DNA of 64,000 nucleotides from Bacteroidales bacterium UBA5197 (GCA_002412885.1 DHVX01000062.1:283433-347432); one strand, 5' to 3'. Numbered from the stretch's first letter, positions 8,900-17,047 are shown. Notes: generated by a model not told the origin, from the sequence alone. Numbers and translations: made by a program.

Positions 8900-9591
8900 A
8901 AAAAGTTTCGGCAATAATATGTGCATATAACGAAGAGAAAACCATCAAGGAGGTTATCCTGTCTGTTTCAAAGGCTGTTATAGTAGGCGAAATAGTGGTT
9001 GTTAACGATGGTTCTACCGATAACACCAAGGAAATAATTGAAGTACTTAAAGAAGAAATTGAAATAACTTCTATCCATCTGGAAGAAAATAAGGGGAAAG
9101 GGTATGCAATGGCTATAGCTGTTGAGAATGCTGTTTTCGACATTATGGTTTTTATTGATGCCGACCAAAGAACTATACCTTCCGCCTACATTACCCAATT
9201 GGTATCACCCTTATTAAATAATGAGTGCGATATGGTTTTGGGTTATTCTACCGTAAATATTTTAAGTCAGGAAGTAAATCCATTAAAGATTTTAACAGGC
9301 GAAAGGGCTTTACTTAAAGAAGATATTTTACCCATACTCGATAAAATGAAGGAATCACGTTTCGGTGTCGAAACGCTCCTTTACTTCTTCTACATATCTC
9401 TGGGTAAAACCTTAAAATTCCTTCGGCTGGTTGAAATGAAGCATAACGATAAATATAAGAAAATGACTGCGTTAAAAGCCACAACAAGCTATATCAACGA
9501 GGGTTGGGAAATTGCCTACACAGCTATGAAGAATTATGATTTATTGCTAAAAGCTATTGAACGGCAAGTTAAAAAGGGGATTAAATTATGA
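8896..9591 (+). CDS. family 2 glycosyltransferase, first of a tandem pair
   Basis: 231 residues. GT-A fold with the nucleotide-sugar site AIICAYNEEKT at the N-terminus, VVNDGSTDNT, and a DxD-like metal site FIDADQRT. No membrane helix is evident, so it would act at the cytoplasmic face. It resembles dolichyl-phosphate-mannose-synthase-like GT2 enzymes that glycosylate lipids. The next gene is a paralogue, aligned along its whole length and overlapping by 4 bases (ATGA). Here the residues after DAD are QRT rather than LSN, which may mean a different donor or acceptor. Confidence 0.87.
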   Translation: MKKVSAIICAYNEEKTIKEVILSVSKAVIVGEIVVVNDGSTDNTKEIIEVLKEEIEITSIHLEENKGKGYAMAIAVENAVFDIMVFIDADQRTIPSAYITQLVSPLLNNECDMVLGYSTVNILSQEVNPLKILTGERALLKEDILPILDKMKESRFGVETLLYFFYISLGKTLKFLRLVEMKHNDKYKKMTALKATTSYINEGWEIAYTAMKNYDLLLKAIERQVKKGIKL

Positions 9592-10274
9592 GAAAAATAT
9601 CAGCAATAATTTGTGCCTACAACGAGGAGAAAACGGTTAGTGAAGTAGTAACAACCGTGTGCGATTACTTCTTTGACGAGGTAATTGTTGTAAACGACGG
9701 CTCAACAGATGGTACAGACAAAATTTTAACCGAGATTCTAAATTTGCCCTCACTTAAATATATAGCACTACCTGAGAATAAAGGAAAAGGTTATGCCATG
9801 GCAACAGGCGTTGAAAATTCAACAGGCGATATTATCGTTTTCATAGATGCCGATTTATCTAACCTAAAAGAAGAACATTTTGAACAGTTAATCACACCTA
9901 TTTTCAATAATGGGTGCGATATGGTTTTAGGACAGGCAACGGAGACCCTGATTAACTATAAATTCAACCCGTTTAAATCGTTTACGGGCGAAAGGGCTAT
10001 GTTGAAGAAAGATATTATGCCAATTTTGGAGGAAATGAAAACCTCAAAATTCGGTGTGGAAACCTTAATCAATCTTTACTTTCAAGCACATGAAAAAAGC
10101 GTTAAATATATTATGCTTGAAGGGTTAAAGCACCCAACAAAATTTGATAAAGCCAATGGCAAATCGCAAGCAATAAAAGAATTTGTTTTGGAGGGGCATC
10201 AAATTGCATTAGCGGCGTTTAACAGCTTTAATTTGTTAACAAAAATCGTTAGAAATCAAATCAAAAAAATATAG
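9588..10274 (+). CDS. family 2 glycosyltransferase, second of a tandem pair
   Basis: 228 residues, a paralogue of the gene before it. Shared blocks include AIICAYNEEKT, VVNDGSTDGT, ENKGKGYAMA, a DAD metal site (FIDADLSN), TGERA and SKFGVETL. GT2 enzymes of this size transfer one sugar from a nucleotide-sugar to a lipid or lipid-phosphate acceptor. Two adjacent copies that have diverged suggest successive addition of two sugars, or one working on each of two acceptors. It ends 3 bases before the outer-membrane barrel gene. Confidence 0.87.
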   Translation: MRKISAIICAYNEEKTVSEVVTTVCDYFFDEVIVVNDGSTDGTDKILTEILNLPSLKYIALPENKGKGYAMATGVENSTGDIIVFIDADLSNLKEEHFEQLITPIFNNGCDMVLGQATETLINYKFNPFKSFTGERAMLKKDIMPILEEMKTSKFGVETLINLYFQAHEKSVKYIMLEGLKHPTKFDKANGKSQAIKEFVLEGHQIALAAFNSFNLLTKIVRNQIKKI

Positions 10275-10277
10275 ATT

Positions 10278-11654
10278 ATGAAAACAAGAAATTTATTTTT
10301 TTCTATGCTTCTGCTTGTTTCCGTTTCAAGCTTAACTAATGCACAGGAAGACAACAGCCTTAAACTGTCAGGAGAATTGTTAATTGATGAACGACTCCTG
10401 CTTAATGACGAAAATGATTGGGCATGGAATGAAAACCGCCTGACCTTGCAATTGGACAAGAGAATGGAGAATTCAAAATTTTTCACTGAAGTTTGGTTAC
10501 GGAATATTGGTTTACCAAATATAACACAATCAAGCGATTTGTACAACAAAGGAATTGTTGACCCCTATAATCTCGAAGTCAGGGAAGCTTATATTCAACT
10601 ATATGGTTTTCTTACCAAAAATTTAGACGTAACCATTGGCCGTCAGCGAATTGTTTGGGGAACAGCCGACAAACTTAATCCCACCGACAATCTTAATCCT
10701 TTGGATTTGGAGGATATTCTTGATTTTGGTCGCCGGAGGGGTTCCGATGCTATTAACATGAACTACTATATAAATAACGACTTTTCTTTGCAGGGCGTTT
10801 TTATTCCTTTTTTTCAGCCGGCAAATATGCCTATCGGGATTTTTGCCAGTGCACTCAACCCCCAAATGGAATTACCTCAAGGCATGGTGTTAAAAAGTTT
10901 ATCAGACACTATCATTATGCCACGCTATAATTTGGGCGAAAGCTCTACTGCCGGTTTGAAATTTAAAGGCTTTGCAAAAGGAGTTGATTTTTCCGCTAGC
11001 TATGTTTGGGGCTACGATGGACTACCTTTATCCACAAAAAACACATTCATTCCTGTTGATGCAACGGGTGGAATAAATATAAACTCGCAACTTTCATTTG
11101 CAAGAACCCATATCATTGGTGCTGATTTGGCAACAAGTATTGCCGGAATTGGATTTTGGGCTGAGGCAGCAACATTTATTCCCGAAAAAGATGTGATAAT
11201 GACCAATGATTTATCTGCTTTTTACCCAATGTCGCCCGTGCCTGTTACACAGGATTCATTAATCTTAGATAAAACAAAACCATACATTAAATTTGTAGTG
11301 GGTGGTGATTACAATTTTTCTGATGGTTCCTATCTTAATTTACAGTATATGCACGGATTTGTTCACGAACGTGGGGCTGAAAACCTGAATGACTATTTCT
11401 TTTTGCGCTTCGAAAAGAAATTTTTTAATGAAAAATTAAAAATTGCTCCCATCGGTGGAGGTTTCATTGTTACCGCCTGGAATAATATAAAAGACAATTA
11501 TGCACTTGTTTATATGCCGGAAGTTTCGTACAAAGCCACAGATAATGCAGAAATAACCTTATCAACAGTTCTTTTTGACGGGAAAGGAGACAACTTATTT
11601 GCTAATCTGAAGGATTATAATATGTTAATGTTTAAAATGAAATATAGTTTTTAA
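10278..11654 (+). CDS. DUF1302-like outer-membrane beta-barrel protein
   Basis: 458 residues with a signal peptide ending NAQ-ED near residue 23. Alternating hydrophobic strands run to a C-terminal MLMFKMKYSF, the aromatic end expected of an outer-membrane barrel. The block VTIGRQRIVWGTADKLNPTD near residue 120 is typical of DUF1302/alginate-export-like porins. In Proteobacteria, DUF1302 proteins are commonly encoded beside an RND (MMPL) exporter and a LolB-like DUF1329 protein; here the partners are an MmpL-like exporter and a LolA-like protein. It would be the outer-membrane step of the same export route. The DUF1302 assignment is by motif only. Confidence 0.75.
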   Translation: MKTRNLFFSMLLLVSVSSLTNAQEDNSLKLSGELLIDERLLLNDENDWAWNENRLTLQLDKRMENSKFFTEVWLRNIGLPNITQSSDLYNKGIVDPYNLEVREAYIQLYGFLTKNLDVTIGRQRIVWGTADKLNPTDNLNPLDLEDILDFGRRRGSDAINMNYYINNDFSLQGVFIPFFQPANMPIGIFASALNPQMELPQGMVLKSLSDTIIMPRYNLGESSTAGLKFKGFAKGVDFSASYVWGYDGLPLSTKNTFIPVDATGGININSQLSFARTHIIGADLATSIAGIGFWAEAATFIPEKDVIMTNDLSAFYPMSPVPVTQDSLILDKTKPYIKFVVGGDYNFSDGSYLNLQYMHGFVHERGAENLNDYFFLRFEKKFFNEKLKIAPIGGGFIVTAWNNIKDNYALVYMPEVSYKATDNAEITLSTVLFDGKGDNLFANLKDYNMLMFKMKYSF

Positions 11655-11658
11655 TATT

Positions 11659-12219
11659 ATGAGCAATCAGGATAAAAACGCCATCACTCTTCAGGAGTTG
11701 TCAGGCGAAAAAGGATGGACAGAACTTGAAATTCCAGACTCATACGGTAAAGGACGAGCCTTTATTACAGGAGATAGAAGTAGTGACCGTATAAGAGTAA
11801 GGTACTTTAAAAAAGATAGTGATAATTCATTTATTGCGCGTATTTGGTTTGGTCCTTCGACTGAGGGACCAGCTGGATTTGTACATGGCGGTAGTATGGC
11901 AGCTGTTCTTGATGAGGCTATGGGAATAGCCGCCTGGATTCTTGGATATTCTGTTGTTGCAGCAAAGATGACGGTGAATTACCGCAATATGCTTCCTCTT
12001 GGAACAGTCACTACAATTGAAGCAAAAGTCGCATCGGTTAACGGGAAAAAAATAATAACAACCGGGAAAATTTATGATGAAGCCGAAACTTTATATACTG
12101 AATCTGAGGGTTTATTCATTAATATTCCGCCAGCAAAGTTCGGAAAAATGATAATGTACCGGGATACCTTCCTAAGGTCATTGCTCTCTAAAGATGAAAG
12201 TGACAAGCTTTTTCACTAA
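11659..12219 (+). CDS. PaaI-family hotdog thioesterase
   Basis: 186 residues, 4 bases after the barrel gene and last in the run. Hotdog fold: the central-helix block FVHGGSMAAVLDEAMG contains the HGG and the acidic residue of PaaI/4HBT thioesterases, followed by the strand VNYRNMLPLG. Such enzymes hydrolyse acyl-CoA or acyl-ACP thioesters, for example to release a finished chain or recycle CoA. No terminator hairpin is obvious before the IS982 element that begins about 30 bases downstream, so the operon might once have continued. Confidence 0.85.
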   Translation: MSNQDKNAITLQELSGEKGWTELEIPDSYGKGRAFITGDRSSDRIRVRYFKKDSDNSFIARIWFGPSTEGPAGFVHGGSMAAVLDEAMGIAAWILGYSVVAAKMTVNYRNMLPLGTVTTIEAKVASVNGKKIITTGKIYDEAETLYTESEGLFINIPPAKFGKMIMYRDTFLRSLLSKDESDKLFH

Positions 12220-12252
12220 ACTACCGAAAACAATACGACATTGATAAATCTT

Positions 12253-13313
12253 ACGTGAGTTTTGGGTTAAGCGACTAATGGTAGATTGTTCAGGGTTAAA
12301 TACTCCCGGAACCTTATACTCTTATTTTTCACCGATGGTTTGTGGTCAAGGAACGAGTATGCAGCCATGCCTGCCAGAATATTGACCATTGCATTTACCG
12401 GGCTTCTGTGCCTTGAATGCTCAATATCACAGATATGCTTTAACAGGTCGATCACCGATTCGATCACCCCCCGGCTTTGCAGCCACCTCTTGTCCTGGAA
12501 AGACATTAACTTGTTTTTCATGTTCTTTTTGGTTTTTGTAATTAGCAGAAGTCCCTGTCCTGCCAATGCTTCCCGGAGTTTTTCGCTGATGTAGCCTTTG
12601 TCGCCGAAAAGTTTTCCGCACAGGCCTTTACATAGTTTGACGCCCAATTCAAGGTTGTTGTCCGCAACATTTCCGGGGGTTATAATGAAGGAAACAATCT
12701 CTCCAAACTGGTTGATGGATAAATGCAGTTTCAAGCCAAAAAACCAACCTGTCGAGGTCTTCCCCCGCTTGGCCAGCCCTTTAAAAACTTTGTGTGAATG
12801 GATCCGCAGGTTATGGCAAACAACCAGCTTGGCCGAATCAATGTAATAAATTCCGGTACTGGCACCCATCCTGCAGGCCAGCATAAAACAGAAAATATAA
12901 AGGAACAACCGGGGCTTGAGTTGGACAAAACGGTTGTAGGAAGGCAGGCCGGGAAAATAACCCTTTAGCTGTGCTTCCACAAAATACCTGTAATAATACT
13001 TGAAACATTTACTCCCCTGTAAATGGTAAAACATTTCAATGGCCATCATCTCGCTGATCGATAGACCGCAGGGGACTTTGGAATTCTTGTTTAGCAATAC
13101 CATTGGTATCAATTTATGCTCTATTTCTTTCTCAAATTGTTGGCAGAAATCGTCGGCACAACAAAAAATTTCAATTAATTTTAGTTCCAAATTTTCTGAC
13201 ATGGGAGCTTTGTTTTATGTTTGGCACTTAAAAGCTCCCATTTTTTTTATTACAACCTTCAACAAATCAATACAAGTTATTAACTGATAAATGTTTAAAT
13301 CCAAAACTCACGT
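12253..13313 (-). mobile_element. IS982-family insertion sequence, complete
   Basis: A 1061-bp element bounded by terminal inverted repeats. The left end starts ACGTGAGTTTTGGGTT and the right end, read on the other strand, starts ACGTGAGTTTTGGATT (one mismatch). It is flanked by a perfect 8-bp direct repeat TAAATCTT at 12245-12252 and 13314-13321, the target duplication. IS982 elements typically have one DDE transposase and duplications in this size range. The transposase reads on the - strand and its stop codon lies within the left inverted repeat. The insertion is intergenic, after the thioesterase gene. Intact repeats and duplication suggest recent transposition. Confidence 0.93.
12267..13202 (-). 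CDS. IS982-family transposase
   Basis: 311 residues, full length for the family. DDE-type transposase: YYIDSAKLVV holds the first Asp, and TGWFFGLKLHLSIN is a block found in nearly all IS982 transposases; GDKGYIS holds the second Asp. The frame is uninterrupted, so the element may be active. Base composition is visibly richer in G and C than the adjacent lipid operon. Confidence 0.93.
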   Translation of the reverse strand: MSENLELKLIEIFCCADDFCQQFEKEIEHKLIPMVLLNKNSKVPCGLSISEMMAIEMFYHLQGSKCFKYYYRYFVEAQLKGYFPGLPSYNRFVQLKPRLFLYIFCFMLACRMGASTGIYYIDSAKLVVCHNLRIHSHKVFKGLAKRGKTSTGWFFGLKLHLSINQFGEIVSFIITPGNVADNNLELGVKLCKGLCGKLFGDKGYISEKLREALAGQGLLLITKTKKNMKNKLMSFQDKRWLQSRGVIESVIDLLKHICDIEHSRHRSPVNAMVNILAGMAAYSFLDHKPSVKNKSIRFREYLTLNNLPLVA

Positions 13314-13448
13314 TAAATCTTATGAAAATTCTATATTTATGACATGAACAACCGAATCTGGTTATGAAAAAATATTGCACTTTTGAAGAACTGACAGCAA
13401 CTATCTATCAAATAAAGATTTTTTAAAAAAAATATGCCTATTCACTAG

Positions 13449-13570
13449 TGTAAGCACATTTGCTGTTTTCCCACAAGCCCCGCAAAACCCTAAAACAGCA
13501 AAAGAGCTTCCGCCAATCCAGCCCGTGTAACCGCCTTTCAGGCCGGTTTTAGGATTGCCCACGCTCAAAA
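13449..13570. repeat. cluster of inverted repeats before the cassette array
   Basis: Non-coding stretch with perfect 11-bp arms TTTGCTGTTTT (13459-13469) and AAAACAGCAAA (13492-13502), and a second overlapping pair CCTAAAAC (13489-13496) with GTTTTAGG (13546-13553). No gene is apparent between the IS982 element and the first cassette-like gene at 13833. This may be a degenerate recombination site of the same kind as those further on, or a structured repeat carried with them. Confidence 0.5.
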
Positions 13571-13674
13571 AAACAAAATAAATTTGTGCTTCGTGGTTAG
13601 GTTTGTGCAGATTGAAAATGACTTGAAAATAAAAGCTAAATAAATGACAAACAGACGGATATGAAAGAACACCA

Positions 13675-13809
13675 GTTGCCAACACGCGGTATAGTTAATT
13701 GCCGGTGCAGTGCGTATTCGGGCGGCACAGCTCGTATCAAAAGTAGTTGTAACTTGATAGGAAAGTGCTTCGAAATCGGCAACTAACCATACCGCCAACC
13801 GTTGTAGCC
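13675..13809 (+). repeat. attC-like imperfect palindrome A
   Basis: Inner arms CGGTATAGTTAATTGCCG (13687-13704) and CGGCAACTAACCATACCG (13777-13794) pair at 16 of 18 positions. The outer right box is GTTGTAGCC at 13801-13809. The box complementary to it, GGCTACAA, lies at 14625-14632, just after the following gene, as in an integron cassette where the 3' outer box pairs with the start of the same cassette. The gene starts 24 bases after the site. Confidence 0.65.
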
Positions 13810-13832
13810 AATTTTAGGAAACCGAATTGCAA

Positions 13833-14615
13833 ATGAGATACATATTTACAATACTGATTTTTTCGATTTCACTTTTCATTTACGGACAGAATCTAAATGA
13901 CATTTCTGCTCGAATAAATAGTGAGCCACTTGATTCGTTACCCAAGTTTGTTGTCAAAATGAATGAGATTGAGTATTATTTTGATACTATTCCAGCTTCA
14001 ATAAATCCAAATTGGATTGAGAAAATTGAAGTTTTAAAAAGTGAGGAGCAAAAATATATTTATGGAAACGCTAATGGAATTGTTTTAATTTATCCGCAGA
14101 CAAAATATTTCAAACAGATTAGTTTGCTATTTGATACAATTCCGAATAATCAAGAGCAAATTGACAAACAGACATTGGATAGTATTTATATAAAAGCCTT
14201 AAACAGTCGGATTGATTTGCAATTATCAAGTGGATGGAAATTCATTGAGCCAAACGACCAGACAGAAAGGATTAAGAATAATTTTGACCATAATAGTGTT
14301 TATAAATTCCTTTCAACAGATGAATTATTTGATTATGCCTATAAGCACAGCAAGACTTTAAAGTTATATAGAGTTACGCATAAACAGATTTCAAAAGATA
14401 CGATTGATATAAACTTCGGAGATTTGGCATTAAAAGTAAAAAAGGGAATTTTCTTTAAAGGTGGATTGCATTTTAGAGAAGCAAATTATACTATTGCTTG
14501 TGGAGGAACAAATGGTTACATACCTGATTATAGATTTGTTTATAACAAACAAACTAAGACTTGGAAAATAATTGGTGGTAGTTGTAAATCACCAGATTGG
14601 ATAGATAATGATTAA
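13833..14615 (+). CDS. secreted protein with a TonB-plug-like segment, function unknown
   Basis: 260 residues from the ATG at 13833 (a TTG two codons earlier is less likely). Signal peptide to about residue 20 (IYGQ). Residues around 35-80 (INPNWIEKIEVLKSEEQKY, then IYGNANGIVLIYP) resemble the end of the plug domain of SusC-type TonB-dependent receptors, whose usual form is IESIEVLKDA followed by AIYGSRGANGVILI. No barrel follows; the remaining 180 residues are an unrecognised domain with a Cys pair near the C-terminus (IACGG, GSCKS). Such free-standing plug-like modules occur in some Bacteroidota proteins of unknown role. It is a single-gene cassette between attC-like boxes. Confidence 0.65.
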   Translation: MRYIFTILIFSISLFIYGQNLNDISARINSEPLDSLPKFVVKMNEIEYYFDTIPASINPNWIEKIEVLKSEEQKYIYGNANGIVLIYPQTKYFKQISLLFDTIPNNQEQIDKQTLDSIYIKALNSRIDLQLSSGWKFIEPNDQTERIKNNFDHNSVYKFLSTDELFDYAYKHSKTLKLYRVTHKQISKDTIDINFGDLALKVKKGIFFKGGLHFREANYTIACGGTNGYIPDYRFVYNKQTKTWKIIGGSCKSPDWIDND

Positions 14616-14624
14616 TAAAAAACT

Positions 14625-14677
14625 GGCTACAATAAATAGGACTCTGAGCGGTCTGCAAGACCCAGCGATGAGTCCAT
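14625..14677 (+). repeat. outer box and 25-bp motif shared with 20919-20943
   Basis: GGCTACAA at 14625-14632 is the exact complement of the box starting the cassette (TTGTAGCC at 13802-13809). Five bases later comes a 25-bp motif from AGGACTC to AAGACC (14638-14662), with a hairpin GGTCT/AGACC, matched at 23 of 25 positions by 20919-20943. A further shared block CGATGAGTCCAT follows at 14666-14677. The left half of a recombination site seems to be present, and the right half missing where the IS91-like element begins. Confidence 0.55.
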
Positions 14678-14888
14678 GTTGAACTACATCCCATGGGTGA
14701 CTATGTACTTAAAGACGTTTTTTAATTGGATTGAAGTGAAAAAACAGACTTTGTTTTTTGATGTAATGCAGCATTATGTGTTTTTTCAGGTTCTTTTTGT
14801 GGATGAAACTGACTGATGCTGCAATGTTTCTTCACTATCGGGCATAGCATACCCGTTTACGCAGTTTGCGCAGAATGGAGTTGTTGAT

Positions 14889-16067
14889 TTAATAAATCCT
14901 GTTGTCGTTTTTAAATATGGGCCAAGCCGGTGCTCTTATGCGGGGGAGTTCCCTGATGGCAAACATCCTTCCGGTTTTACACACCGGGCAAAGGCAGGGA
15001 TTAACTCCTGTGAGCCGCGTGAAGCGTTGCAGGTTTGTTTCGGGGGTTTGTTGACTTTTTACTATCTCGTCAATGTCGGGCTTTTTCTGAGGGACAAACT
15101 GCAGATCAAGGTTTCGTTTTGTGGTGTGGTTATAAATACCGAACCTCCGGATCTTAACAAACCGCTTGGGCAGGATGTGCATGGTAAAGCGTCGCAGAAA
15201 TTCAATGCCATCGAGGGTTACCGGCTTTTTGACAGCCCTGTCGCGGTAATCTTTGGCAATAAATGTCACTTCTCCTCCGGTAATGTTCAGAATGCGCTGA
15301 TTGGTAATGGCTACCCGGTGCGTGTATTGTCCAAGGTATTTTACCACATGATCGGCACCTGCCAGCGAAGGTTCGCAGTGAACAACCCATTTGGTTTTAT
15401 AGGCTTGCTGCACCACTGCATTGAACAATGAAAGTTCGTTTTGCTTACGCAGTGCACGTTTGAGGCTATCAAGGAACTTACCTTTAAAGGCTTCGCTCAG
15501 CTGATGAACCGGATAAAGATATTGTCCAGAATTGCCAATATTTTTCCATTGACCATTGAGCGTATATCCGGCTGCCGGCACAATACAATGAATATGCGGG
15601 TGAAGCGAAAGGTTTTGCCCCCAGGTGTGTAATACTGCAACTGCTCCGGTTTCAACACCATAATGAGAGTATCCGAAAGAGCGGAGGGTTTGCCATACAG
15701 CAGCAAAGAGAAGGTCGTAATACAACCTTTGGTTATGCAGACACACCACATTCAACTGATGCGGAACCGTAAATACGATATGAAAATGTTTTATAGGCAG
15801 AGTGGTTTGCACAAGGTCGTCAATCCAGAATGCCTGTTTGGCAGCCTGGCATTTGGGGCAGTGTCTGTCGCCACAACTATTGTAACTATAACGCACCGTA
15901 CCGCAACTGTCACACACTTCTTCGTGCCCGCCAAGAGCTGAAGTACGACAGTTCGCGATTTTGTCCAGTACTTTTAATTGCAACGGAGCAAGCTTGGTTT
16001 TAGAAATCAGACCGGGGCCAAATAAATTGACCACATCGGCCAGCTCAAACCTTGTTCGCATTTCCAT
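14889..16067 (-). CDS. IS91-family transposase (zinc-binding, Y2 type)
   Basis: 392 residues. The N-terminal zinc-binding region has CRTSALGGHEEVCDSCG and CGDRHCPKCQ; the HUH motif of the replication-like nuclease is LHPHIHCIVPA; the catalytic tyrosines lie in the YLGQYTHRVAI region. A second Cys pair near the C-terminus (CLCPVCKTG) is typical. The enzyme nicks one strand at the element's origin and starts rolling-circle transposition. The frame is intact. It begins within the last 23 bases of the recombinase gene, so the two are translationally coupled. Confidence 0.92.
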   Translation of the reverse strand: MEMRTRFELADVVNLFGPGLISKTKLAPLQLKVLDKIANCRTSALGGHEEVCDSCGTVRYSYNSCGDRHCPKCQAAKQAFWIDDLVQTTLPIKHFHIVFTVPHQLNVVCLHNQRLYYDLLFAAVWQTLRSFGYSHYGVETGAVAVLHTWGQNLSLHPHIHCIVPAAGYTLNGQWKNIGNSGQYLYPVHQLSEAFKGKFLDSLKRALRKQNELSLFNAVVQQAYKTKWVVHCEPSLAGADHVVKYLGQYTHRVAITNQRILNITGGEVTFIAKDYRDRAVKKPVTLDGIEFLRRFTMHILPKRFVKIRRFGIYNHTTKRNLDLQFVPQKKPDIDEIVKSQQTPETNLQRFTRLTGVNPCLCPVCKTGRMFAIRELPRIRAPAWPIFKNDNRIY

Positions 16068-16962
16068 TGTAATTATAAAGCTGGTCGAGCGGGCTGTGAG
16101 GCTTTATAAGCGGGCATTGAGCTACATGAAGGTAAATCATGGTAGTGGTAATTTCGGCATGACCCAGCAGCTCTTTCAGGGTTACGATATTGAGTCCCTG
16201 CTCCAGCAGATGTGTTGCATAGGAGTGTCGCAACGAATGAAGACTAACCTCTTTGGTGATGGAGGTTTTTTTCATGTTTTCGCGCATTACCCAGGAAATT
16301 CCCTTTACGCTGTAGCGCCCATCGGCCTCTTTGCCATTGAAAAGCCAGATATGCGGATTCTCGGCATTGATGTATTTCTTAAGCCCAATAGCCATGCTTT
16401 CGGCCAACGGCACAATACGGTCTTTTTTGTATTTGCTTTGGCGGATGTGAATGGTTTTACGTTCAAAATCGATATCTGAAATCTTCAGGTTGATCACCTC
16501 CTGTCCACGAAGGCCGGCTGAGTAAATCAATGTCAGCACTACACGGTGTTTGAGCAGAGTTGGAGCTGCAAACAACTCTTTAAGTTCCATTTGGTTGAGG
16601 ATAACCGGTAGTTTGGTGTCCTTTTTGAGCGAAGGAAGCGCAATAGCATTTTTATTCATTCCCAGCAACCTGTAATAATACCGCAAGCCGTAAACCATGT
16701 GTTTAAAACTGCTTCGTGAGGGAGATTTAGGGTCACGTGCCAGGGCAACAAGGTATTCGTTAATCTCCTCCGGGTCAATTTGCTCTGGTAGCTTCCCAAA
16801 GCGGATTACAAACAGGGCAATGCGCCTGATATAGTTATTTAATGTACTTTTACTCTGCCCGCGCAAAGCAACCTGTTGGTCCAGTTTACGGACAACGTTA
16901 TCAAACTCCGGAACAAGCACAATGGCTTGCTCCACAATGGTAAAACCCGATTTCTTTCTCAT
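16045..16962 (-). CDS. tyrosine recombinase associated with IS91 element
   Basis: 305 residues. N-terminal SAM-like DNA-binding domain, then the catalytic domain with Arg in AGLRGQEV, Lys in QSKYKKDR, HSLRHSYATH, the late His in LLGHAE, and the nucleophile Tyr in TTTMIYLHV. It ends with SPLDQL about 12 residues after the nucleophile, a feature also seen in integron integrases (TMIYTHV followed by SPLD). It lacks the extra helix insert that defines IntI between the second and third catalytic blocks, so I call it an IS91-associated XerC-like recombinase, not IntI. Confidence 0.9.
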   Translation of the reverse strand: MRKKSGFTIVEQAIVLVPEFDNVVRKLDQQVALRGQSKSTLNNYIRRIALFVIRFGKLPEQIDPEEINEYLVALARDPKSPSRSSFKHMVYGLRYYYRLLGMNKNAIALPSLKKDTKLPVILNQMELKELFAAPTLLKHRVVLTLIYSAGLRGQEVINLKISDIDFERKTIHIRQSKYKKDRIVPLAESMAIGLKKYINAENPHIWLFNGKEADGRYSVKGISWVMRENMKKTSITKEVSLHSLRHSYATHLLEQGLNIVTLKELLGHAEITTTMIYLHVAQCPLIKPHSPLDQLYNYNGNANKV

Positions 16963-17047
16963 ATCAAGAATTATTTTGGTGAATAATTTCTTAATAACGG
17001 AAAGAATCGGGTATTTTTTTAAGAGCTAGCCCGCGAAGCGGGATTTA

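Larger units (their letters stand above)
14640..17045 (-). mobile_element. IS91-family element with tyrosine recombinase (boundaries approximate)
   Basis: Two - strand genes overlapping by 23 bases, a tyrosine recombinase followed by an IS91-type transposase, a pairing often seen in Bacteroidota IS91 elements. IS91 elements move by rolling circle and lack classical inverted repeats and target duplications, so the ends cannot be placed exactly. A hairpin CCCGC/GCGGG at 17030-17042 lies at the upstream side; the downstream side lies between about 14640 and 14889. The remaining 14678-14888 holds no gene that I can recognise. Confidence 0.7.

Noticed and set aside
12245..13321. Gene disruption by the IS982 element
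   Set aside because: Joining the flanks at the duplicated TAAATCTT gives no coding frame, so the insertion appears intergenic.
16045..16962. Integron integrase IntI
   Set aside because: The tail resembles IntI, but the diagnostic insert is missing and it overlaps an IS91 transposase gene, so it belongs to the IS91-like element.
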